A stretch of DNA of 64,000 bases, taken from NCBI RefSeq assembly GCF_011045025.1, contig NZ_JAAKZX010000020.1, positions 17,267 through 81,266 on the forward strand. The letters are read 5' to 3'. Under the pieces are notes generated by a model, which was not told where the DNA came from, did no database searches, and worked only from the letters and a program-made list of their open reading frames with translations. The DNA comes from Streptomyces ureilyticus. GTDB lineage: Bacteria; Actinomycetota; Actinomycetes; Streptomycetales; Streptomycetaceae. Shown here in pieces: positions 35,261 to 44,416 of the stretch. The translations under genes and the position numbers were made by a program. The first letter of the stretch is position 1; each line of letters starts with the position of its first letter.

Positions 35261-35935
35261 CTAGGACTCGCCCCGGTCCAGCTCCCACAGCGTGTGCCAG
35301 AACATCTCCTCGTAGCGCTGTAGCAGGCGTCCGTAGCGGTGGACCGCCTCCTCGCTGATCAACTCCGCGTCCAGCCCGGCCTGTACGGCGGCCATCGCCT
35401 TCTGCTCCAGGTCGGGCGCGGGTTCCGCGAACAGGTCGAAGAAACCGCAGGCCTCGTCGTCGAAGCCGTACTGGCGGCGCAGCGCCTCAGCGATGGTGGC
35501 GCAATAGCCGCCCCAGGCCGAGAAGTTGGCGCTCAGCGCGAGCACCACGTCGGCCGGTGCGCCGTTCAGGGCGAGCCAGGCGACGTACGCGGGATACGCC
35601 TGCGCCCCCGCCAGCGGCTCGTACGCCGCCGCCCGCGCCTCATCCGCTCCGCAGGCGGCGAGCAGCGGGCCGAGCCGCACATGGGCGAGGGCCTCGCCCT
35701 CCGCGAGCATGGTGAAGAAGGCGGCGCACTCGGGCTCGGCGGCCGACCGTTCCGCGAGATGCAGGAACGCCCGGCGGTCCGCGGCGATCACGTAGCGCTG
35801 TTCGAGAGCGAGCGTGGCGAGGGTGTCGCGCCGTGCCGCGCCCCGGCCGATCAGGGGCAGCAGTCGGTTGGCCTGCGGGTCGGGGGCGAGTTTTCCGGTG
35901 GTGGTGTCCAGCAGTTCCCTGGCTGTCCGCGCCAT
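35261..35935 (-). CDS. TenA/thiaminase-2-like protein (haem-oxygenase fold)
   Basis: The 224-aa helical protein has LALEQRYVIAADRRAFLHL, ANFSAWGGYCATIAEAL and RRYGRLLQRYEEMFWHTLWEL-like segments that fit the TenA/THI-4 fold. The catalytic Cys of thiaminase II is not evident at its usual place, so it may not salvage thiamin. It is tail to tail with the small protein gene. Function uncertain. Confidence 0.65.
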   Translation of the reverse strand: MARTARELLDTTTGKLAPDPQANRLLPLIGRGAARRDTLATLALEQRYVIAADRRAFLHLAERSAAEPECAAFFTMLAEGEALAHVRLGPLLAACGADEARAAAYEPLAGAQAYPAYVAWLALNGAPADVVLALSANFSAWGGYCATIAEALRRQYGFDDEACGFFDLFAEPAPDLEQKAMAAVQAGLDAELISEEAVHRYGRLLQRYEEMFWHTLWELDRGES

Positions 35936-36016
35936 CGCCGCACTCCTTCGGCTCGACTGCGCTGCCTTTCCCGTACTCCCCAGGCTCTCACGGCACCGCC
36001 GACGGCTCAGGTGCCG

Positions 36017-37243
36017 TCAGCGGATCGGCATCCCCGCGAGGGTGCGCGCGATCACCAGCCGCTGGATCTCACTCGTACCTTCGAAGATCGTGTAGATCGC
36101 GGCGTCCCGGTGCATGCGTTCGACGGGATACTCGCGCGTGTAGCCGTTGCCGCCGAGGATCTGGATCGCCTCCGCCGTCACCTTCTTCGCGGTCTCACTC
36201 GCGAACAGCTTCGACATGGAACCCTCAGCCGCGGTGAACGGCTTCCCGTTGACGGCCATCCACGAGGCCCGCCACACCAGCAGCCGGGCCGCGTCGATGG
36301 ACGTACGCATGTCGGCGAGCTGGAAGGCGACACCCTGGTTGTCGATGATCGGGCGGCCGAACTGCTCACGCGTCCGGGCGTAATCGAGGGCCACCTCGTA
36401 CGCGGCCCGGGCCGTGCCCACGGCCATGGCGCCCACGGCCGGGCGCGAGGCCTCGAACGTCGCCATCGCCGCGTTCTTCACGCGCTCACCACCGGCCTTC
36501 GCCCTCTCCCGGGCCCGGGCCAGCCGCTCGTCCAGCTTCTCCTTGCCGCCGAGCAGGCAGGAGCCGGGGACGCGGGCGTCCTCCAGGACGACCTCGGCGG
36601 TGTGCGAGGCGCGGATGCCGTGCTTCTTGAACTTCTGGCCCTGGGACAGGCCCGGCGTGTTCGGCGGGATGATGAAGGAGGCGTGGCCCTTGGAGCCGAG
36701 TTCCGGGTCGACTACGGCGACCACGACGTGGACGTTGGCGATGCCGCCGTTCGTCGCCCACGTCTTGGTGCCGTTGAGGACCCACTCGTCCTTGGCCTCG
36801 TCGTAGACGGCACGAGTGCGCATGGAGGCCACGTCGGAGCCGGCGTCGGGCTCGGAGGAGCAGAAGGCCGCGACCTTGACGTCGCCCGCGTCGCCGTACA
36901 TCTGGGGGATCCAGGTGCCGATCTGCTCCTCGGTGCCGTTGGCGAGGACGCCCACGGCGGCGAGGCCGGTGCCGACGATGGACAGGGCGATGCCCGCGTC
37001 ACCCCAGAACAGCTCCTCCATGGCCATGGGGATGCCGAGGCCTGTGGGGTCGAAGTACTGCTGGGCGTAGAAGTCCAGGGAGTAGATACCGACTTTCGCG
37101 GCCTCCTGGATGACCGGCCAGGGAGTCTCTTCGCGCTCGTCCCATTCGGCTGCCGCAGGACGGATCACATCGGCGGCGAAGCCGTGGAGCCAGTCCCGGA
37201 CCTCCTTCTGCTCGTCGTTGAGCTCCATGGTGAACTCGGCCAT
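36017..37243 (-). CDS. Acyl-CoA dehydrogenase
   Basis: The 408-aa flavoenzyme has [64 protein letters not shown] and the C-terminal [40 protein letters not shown]. These are full family signatures of fatty-acid or branched-chain enzymes. It is divergent from a TetR regulator with a shared palindromic operator, so expression is probably ligand-controlled. Confidence 0.95.
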   Translation of the reverse strand: MAEFTMELNDEQKEVRDWLHGFAADVIRPAAAEWDEREETPWPVIQEAAKVGIYSLDFYAQQYFDPTGLGIPMAMEELFWGDAGIALSIVGTGLAAVGVLANGTEEQIGTWIPQMYGDAGDVKVAAFCSSEPDAGSDVASMRTRAVYDEAKDEWVLNGTKTWATNGGIANVHVVVAVVDPELGSKGHASFIIPPNTPGLSQGQKFKKHGIRASHTAEVVLEDARVPGSCLLGGKEKLDERLARARERAKAGGERVKNAAMATFEASRPAVGAMAVGTARAAYEVALDYARTREQFGRPIIDNQGVAFQLADMRTSIDAARLLVWRASWMAVNGKPFTAAEGSMSKLFASETAKKVTAEAIQILGGNGYTREYPVERMHRDAAIYTIFEGTSEIQRLVIARTLAGMPIR

Positions 37244-37267
37244 GTCCCCTCCAGCTACGCACTCACA

Positions 37268-37284
37268 TGTTACTTGCGGTAACA
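37268..37284. promoter_or_regulatory. Palindromic TetR operator between acyl-CoA dehydrogenase and tetR
   Basis: TGTTACTTGCGGTAACA is a perfect 6-bp inverted repeat around a 5-bp spacer. A related copy TGTTACCCGTCGGTA follows at 37291-37305, and a third TGTTAC lies at 37365-37370. The position in the divergent promoter region suits the adjacent TetR protein. Confidence 0.7.
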
Positions 37285-37413
37285 GTAGCCTGTTACCCGT
37301 CGGTAGGAAAAGTCAACTCCCGGTTCCCCTCCGGCAGCCCGTTCGATGCAGAATCACAGCAGGGTGTTACGTTGCGCAGGGCGTCACCGAATCAGCACGG
37401 GTGGGGAGAGCTC

Positions 37414-38058
37414 ATGGACACCACACAGCGGACCGAGCAGCAGCGGTCCGCCGACCGCCGTCGGCGAGAGCTACTGGAAGCCGCCGACCGGGTGGTGCTC
37501 CGCGACGGCCCCGGCGCCTCGATGAACGCCATCGCCGCCGAGGCCGGCATCACCAAGCCCATTCTGTACCGGCACTTCGGTGACAAGGGTGGACTGTACG
37601 CGGCTCTCGCCAAGCGCCACACGGACGCCCTGCTCGAGGCGCTGCGGGCCGCGCTGGACGCGCCGGCCGAGCGCCGCGAGCGGGTCGAGGCCACGCTCGA
37701 CACGTATCTCGCGGCGATCGAGGCACGTCCGCAGGTGTACCGCTTCCTGATGCACCCGTCGGAGGGCGGCCCACAGAGCGACCAGGGCTTCGACGTCGGC
37801 CTGCACTCCGCTCCCCTGCTGCGCCGTATGGGCGAGGAACTCAGCAAGGTCATCGAGGAACGGGTAGACCTCGGCCCCGACAGCGCGCAGCTCGCGCGGG
37901 TGTGGGGCCACGGCATCGTCGGCATGATGCACGCGGCCGGCGACTGGTGGCTGGGCGAACGCCCGTGCTCACGTGCGGAGTTGGTACGCAGTCTGGCGGA
38001 CCTGCTGTGGGGACGCTTGGCGGCGGCGGGCGACAAGGTCGGCGGACCCAGCTTCTAG
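37414..38058 (+). CDS. TetR-family transcriptional regulator
   Basis: The 214-aa protein has an N-terminal TetR helix-turn-helix (DRVVLRDGPGASMNAIAAEAGITKPILYRHFGDKGGLYAAL, residues about 25-65) and a ligand-binding C-terminal half. It probably represses the divergent acyl-CoA dehydrogenase and itself through TGTTAC palindromes, with an acyl-CoA as likely effector (inference). GGGGAGAG precedes ATG 37414. Its stop overlaps the convergent deformylase stop by 4 bp. Confidence 0.93.
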   Translation: MDTTQRTEQQRSADRRRRELLEAADRVVLRDGPGASMNAIAAEAGITKPILYRHFGDKGGLYAALAKRHTDALLEALRAALDAPAERRERVEATLDTYLAAIEARPQVYRFLMHPSEGGPQSDQGFDVGLHSAPLLRRMGEELSKVIEERVDLGPDSAQLARVWGHGIVGMMHAAGDWWLGERPCSRAELVRSLADLLWGRLAAAGDKVGGPSF

Positions 38059-38594
38059 CGCCCCCAGGATGCCCGCGCCGCCTGACGCATCACCCGCCGG
38101 TGGCGCCACCCCTTGAGCCGGTCCGCGTACACACCGCCGTCAAGGTGATCACACTCATGCTGAAGGCACCGGGCGAAGAACCCGGTGCCATGGACCCGCA
38201 CCAACTCACCGTCCAGCGTGGAGCCTTCGACGATCGCGTGGTCGTACCGCTCCGTCCCCGCCTCGAGGCCCGGCAGCGACAGACACCCCTCGGGACCGCG
38301 CAGCAGCAGTCCGTCCGCCTCGACCAGACGCGGGTTCACCAAGTGACCCACATGCCGTCGCTCCTCGTCATCAGGGCAGTCGTACACAAAGACCCGCAAC
38401 GACTGACCGACCTGGTTCGCGGCGAGCCCGACTCCCTGAGCCGCGTACATGGTGGCGAACATGTCCTCGACCAGACGAGCCAGTTGAGGGCCGAAGTCGG
38501 TGACTTCCTCGCACGGTGTGTGCAACACGGGGTCGCCGAGGAGGGACAGCGTGAGGACGCGCCCTTGGGCGCCCGGGATCGAGCCGTGTCGCAT
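38055..38594 (-). CDS. def: Peptide deformylase
   Basis: The 179-aa metallohydrolase has all three motifs: GVGLAANQVG (residues 55-64), EGCLSLPG with metal ligand C104, and HECDHLDG with H146 and H150. It removes the N-formyl group from new proteins. Streptomycetes carry several copies, and this one, not next to fmt, is likely an additional one. It overlaps the tetR gene tail to tail. Confidence 0.94.
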   Translation of the reverse strand: MRHGSIPGAQGRVLTLSLLGDPVLHTPCEEVTDFGPQLARLVEDMFATMYAAQGVGLAANQVGQSLRVFVYDCPDDEERRHVGHLVNPRLVEADGLLLRGPEGCLSLPGLEAGTERYDHAIVEGSTLDGELVRVHGTGFFARCLQHECDHLDGGVYADRLKGWRHRRVMRQAARASWGR

Positions 38595-38741
38595 GGCCGC
38601 AAGGGTACGGTCCTCAATGTCGCGCGGGCGCCGGGGTGGTGCCGCGAACCGGGCCGGTCGTGGATCTCGATAGGCTGAGGGCCACACGTTGCCGGCAGCA
38701 GGGCAGGGCGCGGCGTCGTACGCAAGGAGGATCGGGACTTG

Positions 38742-39980
38742 ATGGCAGGCAACTCGGACCCGCTGTCGCCGCGGGCCAAGCTGGCCGTGACGGCGGGCAA
38801 GGCGGTCGCGGCGGCGTCGCGTGCCGCGGGCCGCGGCAGCGGATCGGTGATCGGCGGCCGGGTGGCGCTCAAACTCGACCCCGACCTGCTGGCCCGGCTC
38901 GCCCAGCACCTGGACGTCATCCTGGTGTCGGCCACCAACGGCAAGACCACCACGACACGGCTGATCGCGGAGGCGCTGCGCGCCGCCGGTCCCGTCGTCT
39001 CGAACGCCCTGGGCGCGAACATGCCCGCAGGCATCACCTCCGCGCTGGCCGGTGGCTCGGACGCGCGGTACGCGGTGATCGAGGTCGACGAGAAGTACCT
39101 CGCGGGTGTGGCACGTGACACCGACCCGAAGGCCATCGCGCTCCTCAACCTCTCGCGCGACCAGCTCGACCGCGCCGCCGAGACCCGCATGCTCGCCGAG
39201 CACTGGCGCGAGGGCCTGGCCGGTTCGAAGTCCGTCGTGATCGCCAACGCGGACGACCCGCTGGTCGTGTGGGCCGCCTCCTCCTCGCCGAACGTCGTGT
39301 GGGTGGCCGCCGGGCAGATGTGGAAGGACGACGCCTGGTCCTGCCCGTCCTGCGGCGGTGTGATGCAGCGGCCCGGCGACGACTGGTACTGCGGCGAGTG
39401 CGGTTTCCGCCGTCCGACGCCCAGTTGGGCGCTGAACGGCGACCATGTCCTCGACCCGCACGGTTCCGCCTGGCCGATCCACCTCCAGCTGCCGGGCCGC
39501 GCCAACAAGGCCAACGCCGCCTCGTCGGCCGCCGTGGCCGCCGTCTTCGGTGTGCCGCCGCAGGTCGCCCTGGAACGTATGTACCAGGTCCAGGCGGTCG
39601 CCGGACGCTACGACGTCGTGCAGTTCATGCAGCGTGACCTTCGGCTGCTGCTCGCCAAGAACCCGGCGGGCTGGCTCGAGACGTTCTCGCTGATCGACCC
39701 GCCGCCGACGCCGGTCATCCTGTCCGTGAACGCGCGTGGGGCCGACGGCACCGACACCTCCTGGCTGTGGGACGTCGACTACACGCGGCTGAGTGGGCAC
39801 CCGATCTTCGTCATCGGCGACCGGAAGCTGGACCTCGCGGTGCGTCTGGAGGTCGCGAACCAGACCTTCCAGGTCTGCGAGAACCTCGACCAGGCCGTGC
39901 AGATCGCACCGCCGGGGCGGATCGAGGTCATCGCGAACTACACCGCGTTCCAGGACCTGCGCCGCCGTGTCGGCAACTGA
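38742..39980 (+). CDS. murT: MurT, lipid II isoglutaminyl synthase ligase subunit
   Basis: The 412-aa Mur-ligase-like protein has the ATP-binding SATNGKTTTTRL motif (about residues 63-74), a four-cysteine zinc ribbon (CPSCGG...YCGECG) inserted in the central domain, and the MurT C-terminal domain. With GatD it amidates the alpha-carboxylate of D-Glu in lipid II to D-isoglutamine. CAAGGAGG precedes ATG 38742. gatD follows 53 bp downstream. Confidence 0.95.
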   Translation: MAGNSDPLSPRAKLAVTAGKAVAAASRAAGRGSGSVIGGRVALKLDPDLLARLAQHLDVILVSATNGKTTTTRLIAEALRAAGPVVSNALGANMPAGITSALAGGSDARYAVIEVDEKYLAGVARDTDPKAIALLNLSRDQLDRAAETRMLAEHWREGLAGSKSVVIANADDPLVVWAASSSPNVVWVAAGQMWKDDAWSCPSCGGVMQRPGDDWYCGECGFRRPTPSWALNGDHVLDPHGSAWPIHLQLPGRANKANAASSAAVAAVFGVPPQVALERMYQVQAVAGRYDVVQFMQRDLRLLLAKNPAGWLETFSLIDPPPTPVILSVNARGADGTDTSWLWDVDYTRLSGHPIFVIGDRKLDLAVRLEVANQTFQVCENLDQAVQIAPPGRIEVIANYTAFQDLRRRVGN

Positions 39981-40019
39981 CCGGCGTCGGCAAGTGATCC
40001 GCGTCGGCAACTGACCACA
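39969..40019 (+). repeat. 17-bp tandem repeat x3 across the murT stop codon
   Basis: Three 17-bp units begin at 39969, 39986 and 40003: GTCGGCAACTGACCGGC, GTCGGCAAGTGATCCGC and GTCGGCAACTGACCACA. The first contains the murT stop, and each unit repeats a TGA in phase with its copy. It looks like local tandem duplication of the gene end. Confidence 0.85.
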
Positions 40020-40033
40020 GAGGACGATCATCA

Positions 40034-40762
40034 ATGAGTGACAACAGCCTGCGTCTGGTGTGGATCTACCCGGACCTGCTGAGCACGTACGGCGACCAGG
40101 GCAACGCGCTCGTGGTGGAGCGCCGGGCCCGGCAGCGCGGCCTGGACGTGGCCCGGCTCGACGTACGCAGCGACCAGGCGATCCCCACCTCCGGCGACAT
40201 CTATCTGATCGGCGGCGGCGAGGACCGGCCGCAGCGGCTCGCGGCCGAGCGGCTGCGCCGCGACGGCGGTCTGCACCGCGCGGTCGGCAACGGCGCGATC
40301 GTCTTCTCCGTGTGCGCCGGCTACCAGATTCTCGGCCACGAGTTCATCAACGACCTCGGGCAGCGCGAGCCCGGCCTCGGCCTGCTCGACGTGGTCTCCA
40401 CGCGCGGCGAGGGCGAGCGCTGCGTCGGGGACGTACTCGGGGACATCGACGCGCCCCTCGGCCTGCCGCAGCTCACCGGCTTCGAGAACCACCAGGGCAT
40501 CACCCACCTCGGCCCCACCGCGCGCCCCTTCGCCCAGGTCCGCCTCGGCAAGGGCAACGGCACGGGAGACGGCACGGAGGGCGCGTACAACGACACGGTC
40601 TTCGGGACGTACATGCACGGGCCGGTACTCGCCCGCAACCCGCTGATCGCGGATCTGCTGCTCAAGCTCGCGCTGGACGTCAACGCGCTGCCGCCGATCG
40701 ACGACCGGTGGTACGAGGCGCTGCGCGCCGAGCGCATCGCGGCCGCCCAGCAGCCTGCCTGA
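40034..40762 (+). CDS. gatD: GatD, lipid II isoglutaminyl synthase glutaminase subunit
   Basis: The 242-aa class I glutamine amidotransferase-like protein has catalytic Cys in FSVCAGYQILG (C94), His in GTYMHGPVLARN (H195) and the N-terminal LRLVWIYPDLLSTYGDQGNALVV typical of GatD/CobQ-like proteins. It supplies ammonia to MurT for peptidoglycan amidation. It is cotranscribed with murT. Confidence 0.94.
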   Translation: MSDNSLRLVWIYPDLLSTYGDQGNALVVERRARQRGLDVARLDVRSDQAIPTSGDIYLIGGGEDRPQRLAAERLRRDGGLHRAVGNGAIVFSVCAGYQILGHEFINDLGQREPGLGLLDVVSTRGEGERCVGDVLGDIDAPLGLPQLTGFENHQGITHLGPTARPFAQVRLGKGNGTGDGTEGAYNDTVFGTYMHGPVLARNPLIADLLLKLALDVNALPPIDDRWYEALRAERIAAAQQPA

Positions 40763-40988
40763 GACAGACTGATACGCGGATACGCCGAAAAAAAGGGCCC
40801 ACAGCCCGCCCGGGACAGCCCGAGAGATGGTTCACAGCCCTTCTGGCGGCCCGGCCGCTCACCTGTGCGGGGGCGTCCAGCAGGCGGACGCATGATGCGG
40901 ACCCGCCCCCTGCCGCCGGTACGCTTGCCGGGTCCAGCCGGACAGCGCGGTCCGGTACCCGGCCCACGTTGAGAAGGTATTTCGGGCT

Positions 40989-42014
40989 ATGCGCATTGGT
41001 GTCCTCACGTCCGGCGGCGACTGCCCCGGCCTGAACGCCGTCATCCGGTCCGTCGTACACCGCGCCGTCGTCGACCACGGCGACGAGGTCATCGGCTTCC
41101 GGGACGGCTGGAAAGGCCTTCTGGAGTGCGACTACCTCAAGCTCGACCTCGACGCGGTGAGCGGAATCCTGGCTCGCGGCGGCACCATCCTCGGCTCCTC
41201 CCGCGTACGACCCGAGCACCTCAGGGACGGCGTGGAGCGGGCCAAGGGGCATGTCGAGGAGCTCGGACTCGACGCGATCATCCCGATCGGCGGTGAGGGC
41301 ACGCTCAAGGCGGCCCGTCTCCTGTCGGACGGCGGCCTGCCGATCGTCGGCGTGCCGAAGACCATCGACAACGACATCGCGGTGACGGACGTCACCTTCG
41401 GCTTCGACACCGCCGTGGGCGTGGCAACCGAGGCCCTCGACCGCCTCAAGACCACCGCCGAGTCCCATCAGCGCGTGCTGATCGTGGAGGTCATGGGCCG
41501 CCACACCGGCTGGATCGCGCTGCACTCGGGCATGGCGGCCGGCGCGCACGCGATCGTCGTGCCGGAACGCCCCTTCGACATCGAGGAGTTGACCGCCAAG
41601 GTCGGCGAGCGCTTCTCGGCGGGCAAGAAGTTCGCCATCGTCGTGGCCGCGGAGGGCGCGAAGCCTCGCCAGGGCACGATGGAGTTCGACGAGGGCGGCA
41701 AGGACGTCTACGGGCACGAGCGGTTCGCGGGCATCGCCCGCCAGCTCTCGCTGGAGCTGGAGCACCGCCTCGGCAAGGAGGCCCGTCCGGTGATCCTCGG
41801 GCACGTGCAGCGCGGCGGCACCCCGACCGCGTACGACCGGGTCCTCGCGACCCGGTTCGGCTGGCACGCGGTCGAGGCGGTGCACCGGGGTGAGTTCGGC
41901 CGGATGACGGCGCTGCGCGGCACCGAGATCGCGATGGTGTCGCTCGCGGAGGCGGTCGAGACGCTGAAGACGGTGCCGGACGAGCGGTACGCCGAGGCGG
42001 AGTGCGTCCTCTGA
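40989..42014 (+). CDS. pfkA: ATP-dependent 6-phosphofructokinase
   Basis: The 341-aa enzyme has the ATP site LTSGGDCPGLNAVIR, GGEGTLKAA (residues 101-109, Gly where PPi-dependent enzymes have Asp) and catalytic PKTIDNDI (123-130). It phosphorylates fructose-6-phosphate in glycolysis. Streptomycetes have several pfkA genes; from memory this neighbourhood matches S. coelicolor pfkA3. A terminator-like hairpin follows at 42032-42063. The gap 40763-40988 holds its promoter. Confidence 0.95.
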   Translation: MRIGVLTSGGDCPGLNAVIRSVVHRAVVDHGDEVIGFRDGWKGLLECDYLKLDLDAVSGILARGGTILGSSRVRPEHLRDGVERAKGHVEELGLDAIIPIGGEGTLKAARLLSDGGLPIVGVPKTIDNDIAVTDVTFGFDTAVGVATEALDRLKTTAESHQRVLIVEVMGRHTGWIALHSGMAAGAHAIVVPERPFDIEELTAKVGERFSAGKKFAIVVAAEGAKPRQGTMEFDEGGKDVYGHERFAGIARQLSLELEHRLGKEARPVILGHVQRGGTPTAYDRVLATRFGWHAVEAVHRGEFGRMTALRGTEIAMVSLAEAVETLKTVPDERYAEAECVL

Positions 42015-42031
42015 TACGTACGTAACTGGCG

Positions 42032-42063
42032 CTGCCCCCGGTCGCGACCGCGGCTGGGGGCAG
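42032..42063. terminator. Hairpin after pfkA
   Basis: CTGCCCCC (42032-42039) pairs with GGGGGCAG (42056-42063), with an inner GTCGCGACC-like fold. It lies 17 bp after the pfkA stop. Confidence 0.6.
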
Positions 42064-42119
42064 TTCTAGTCTGGGTGCGGACAGACAGCGCACAACCAGT
42101 ACGAATCAGGAGCCGGCGG

Positions 42120-43073
42120 ATGGATCACAGCGGGCACGGCACGACCATGGATCTGCCGCCGTTCACGCTGGGACGAGGTCTTGAGTGGTCCGCGGACCCG
42201 TTCTTCCTGGTCGCCTGCCTCGTGGGGCTCGCCCTGTACGGGTGGGGCGTCGTGCGGCTGATGCGGCGTGGTGACAAGTGGCCGGTCGGGCGGACCGTGG
42301 CGTTCGTCGTGGGCGTGCTGAGCGTTCTGCTCGTGATGTGTACCGGACTCAATGACTACGGCATGGTCATGTTCAGCGTGCACATGGTGCAGCACATGGT
42401 GATCAGTATGCTGTCGCCGATCCTGATCCTGCTCGGCGCGCCGATCACGCTGGCGCTGCGTGCCCTGCCGGTGGCCTCCCGCCGGGGCCACAAGGGGCCG
42501 CGTGAGCTGCTGCTGGCCCTGCTGCACAGCTGGTTCATGCGGCTGATCTCGCACCCGGCGTTCACGATCCCGCTGTTCATCGCGAGCCTGTACGCGCTGT
42601 ACTTCACCCCCATCTTCGACTTCCTGATGGGTTCGAAGACGGGCCACACCGTGATGATGTGCCACTTCCTCGCCGTCGGCCTCGCCTTCTTCTGGCCGAT
42701 CATGGGCGTTGATCCCGGTCCGCACCGGCCCGGCTATCTGATGCGGATGCTGGAGCTGTTCGCGGGCATGCCGTTCCACGCGTTCTTCGGCATCGCGCTG
42801 ATGATGGCGTCCGAGCCGATGGTCGAGACGTACAAGAACCCTCCCGCGTCGCTCGGCATCGACGCGCTCTCGGACCAGAACGCGGCGGGCGGCATCGCCT
42901 GGGCGTTCAGCGAGATCCCGTCCGTACTCGTGCTGCTCGCGCTGCTCTTCCAGTGGTACCGCTCCGAACAGCGGCAGGCCCGGCGCATGGACCGGGCCGC
43001 GGATCGCGACGGAGACAAGGAGCTGGAGGCGTACAACGCCTACCTGGCCTCGTTGAACGCGCGCACCCGCTGA
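42120..43073 (+). CDS. Cytochrome c oxidase assembly protein, CtaG (caa3-type) family
   Basis: The 317-aa polytopic membrane protein has about seven hydrophobic segments and conserved histidines in SVHMVQHMVISMLSPILILLGAPITLALR, HTVMMCHFLAVGLAFFWPIMGVDP and FHAFFGIALMMASEP. This pattern is typical of the DUF1404/CtaG_caa3 family linked to copper insertion into cytochrome oxidase. An N-terminal MDHSGHG could bind metal. AGGAG precedes ATG 42120. Confidence 0.9.
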   Translation: MDHSGHGTTMDLPPFTLGRGLEWSADPFFLVACLVGLALYGWGVVRLMRRGDKWPVGRTVAFVVGVLSVLLVMCTGLNDYGMVMFSVHMVQHMVISMLSPILILLGAPITLALRALPVASRRGHKGPRELLLALLHSWFMRLISHPAFTIPLFIASLYALYFTPIFDFLMGSKTGHTVMMCHFLAVGLAFFWPIMGVDPGPHRPGYLMRMLELFAGMPFHAFFGIALMMASEPMVETYKNPPASLGIDALSDQNAAGGIAWAFSEIPSVLVLLALLFQWYRSEQRQARRMDRAADRDGDKELEAYNAYLASLNARTR

Positions 43074-43128
43074 GATATCTGTGGCCACTCTCGGCACTTC
43101 CCGTACTTAATGCCTCTTCCAATTAACC

Positions 43129-43159
43129 TTGACTGAAAGGCTTTTCTATTCAGTAGCAT
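43129..43159 (+). promoter_or_regulatory. Possible promoter with inverted repeat upstream of the DUF6777-like gene
   Basis: TTGACT (43129-43134) and TAGCAT (43154-43159) are separated by 19 bp that begin with CTGAA and end with TTCAG, an inverted repeat covering the spacer. The region is AT-rich compared with its surroundings. Confidence 0.4.
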
Positions 43160-43219
43160 GGCGCGCAAGCCCTGCTTCCGCTCTGCGGGGTGACGGGGGA
43201 ACCGCCGGGGGGAGCGGTA

Positions 43220-44359
43220 ATGACATTTCGCGCGCCCATGTACAAGGGCATTCAATCTTCGGTCCGCAGGACCGCATTTCTGCTGGTCACTTTACTGATC
43301 CTCAGCGGCTGTACTCAGGCCGACCGCCTCATCGTCGTGAAGGCCGTCGCGGCCGGAGTTCCGGCTCTCGATCCTTTCTTCGACGAGAAGAGCGGGCTCG
43401 GTGCGGACGCCGAGATACGTGGGGAGCGGCCTGGCGGCGGCTTGCAGCAGGGCAACAAGCCGGGGCTGTACGGCGGTTCGAGCAAGCCGGGCACCTGTGA
43501 CGTCGACCAGCTCAAGGAATTCCTCATCGATCCCGAGAACCGCCGGAAGGCGCAAGAATGGGCACGAGTTGCCGGAATTTCTCCGGATGCGATCGATGAG
43601 TACGTCGATCGACTCACACCGGTTCTCCTGCGTCACGACACTCTCGTGCGGAACCATGACTACAAGAAGGGCAGGGCGGTTGCCTACGACGCCTTGCTGG
43701 AGGCGGGAATCGCGGTTCTCGTGAACGATCAGGGATTGCCGGTCGTGAAGTGCTCCTGCGGTAATCCACTGCGCGCATTCGAGGGGGACACCGGAAAGAT
43801 CTCGGTGCGCTTCGAGGACGGCAACAAGAAGTGGCCAAGTTTCCGCGAGGACTCCGTGGTGTCGGTCGAACCGTCGCCCACGAAGCTCGACCGGCTCGCG
43901 CTCGTGGATGTGGCCGACACGGACAAGGGCATCGAACGGCCCGTCGGCACCGACGGCTCGGAGGACCGGACGTTCGACGCACGACGCGACGGCGAGGCCA
44001 CGGGAGAGCCGGGCACCTCTGGGGAGCCGGGTTCCACCTCGCCCACCGAGACGTCGACCGACACTCCGGTACCGACAGATCCGACCGATCCGACGGAACC
44101 CAGCGATCCGACGGAGCCCGATCCCACGGAGCCTGATCCGACGACGCCCGACCCGACGCAGACCTCGACGCCGCCCACCGACACCCCTCCCCCACCGACG
44201 CCGACCGACACGGAGCCCGTAGGGGCCTTGCCCCCGCCGTCGACGGACAGCGCGACTCCGCCGAGCGACGATCCGCCCGTACGAGCTCATCACCGCCGAC
44301 GAGCGAGCCGGTCACCGGCGAACCCGTCACGAGCGCCCCGGCGACCGACGTCCCCGTGA
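43220..44359 (+). CDS. DUF6777-like lipoprotein with P/T/D-rich tail, C-terminally frameshifted
   Basis: The product has a signal and lipobox (FLLVTLLILSGC, Cys at residue 31), a globular domain with KPGTCDVDQLKEFLID and VKCSCGNPL, and a long Asp/Pro/Thr tail (about residues 290-345, DPTEPDPT repeats). After about 44281 the frame becomes Arg/His-rich, while another frame continues as TSSSPPTSEPVTGEPVTSAP and stops at 44388, so one base seems lost near there. I recall this domain as DUF6777 in streptomycetes. GGGGGAG precedes ATG 43220. It probably functions with the adjacent kinase. Confidence 0.8.
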   Translation: MTFRAPMYKGIQSSVRRTAFLLVTLLILSGCTQADRLIVVKAVAAGVPALDPFFDEKSGLGADAEIRGERPGGGLQQGNKPGLYGGSSKPGTCDVDQLKEFLIDPENRRKAQEWARVAGISPDAIDEYVDRLTPVLLRHDTLVRNHDYKKGRAVAYDALLEAGIAVLVNDQGLPVVKCSCGNPLRAFEGDTGKISVRFEDGNKKWPSFREDSVVSVEPSPTKLDRLALVDVADTDKGIERPVGTDGSEDRTFDARRDGEATGEPGTSGEPGSTSPTETSTDTPVPTDPTDPTEPSDPTEPDPTEPDPTTPDPTQTSTPPTDTPPPPTPTDTEPVGALPPPSTDSATPPSDDPPVRAHHRRRASRSPANPSRAPRRPTSP

Positions 44360-44416
44360 GCGGCGAGCCCGCCGCGAGCGCGGTCTGACCGACGACAGCA
44401 CCCAGGGAGGGACCGG

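Noticed and set aside
38595..40034. N-terminal extension of the deformylase frame across murT
   Set aside because: It is antisense to murT; deformylase motifs and normal length start at ATG 38594.
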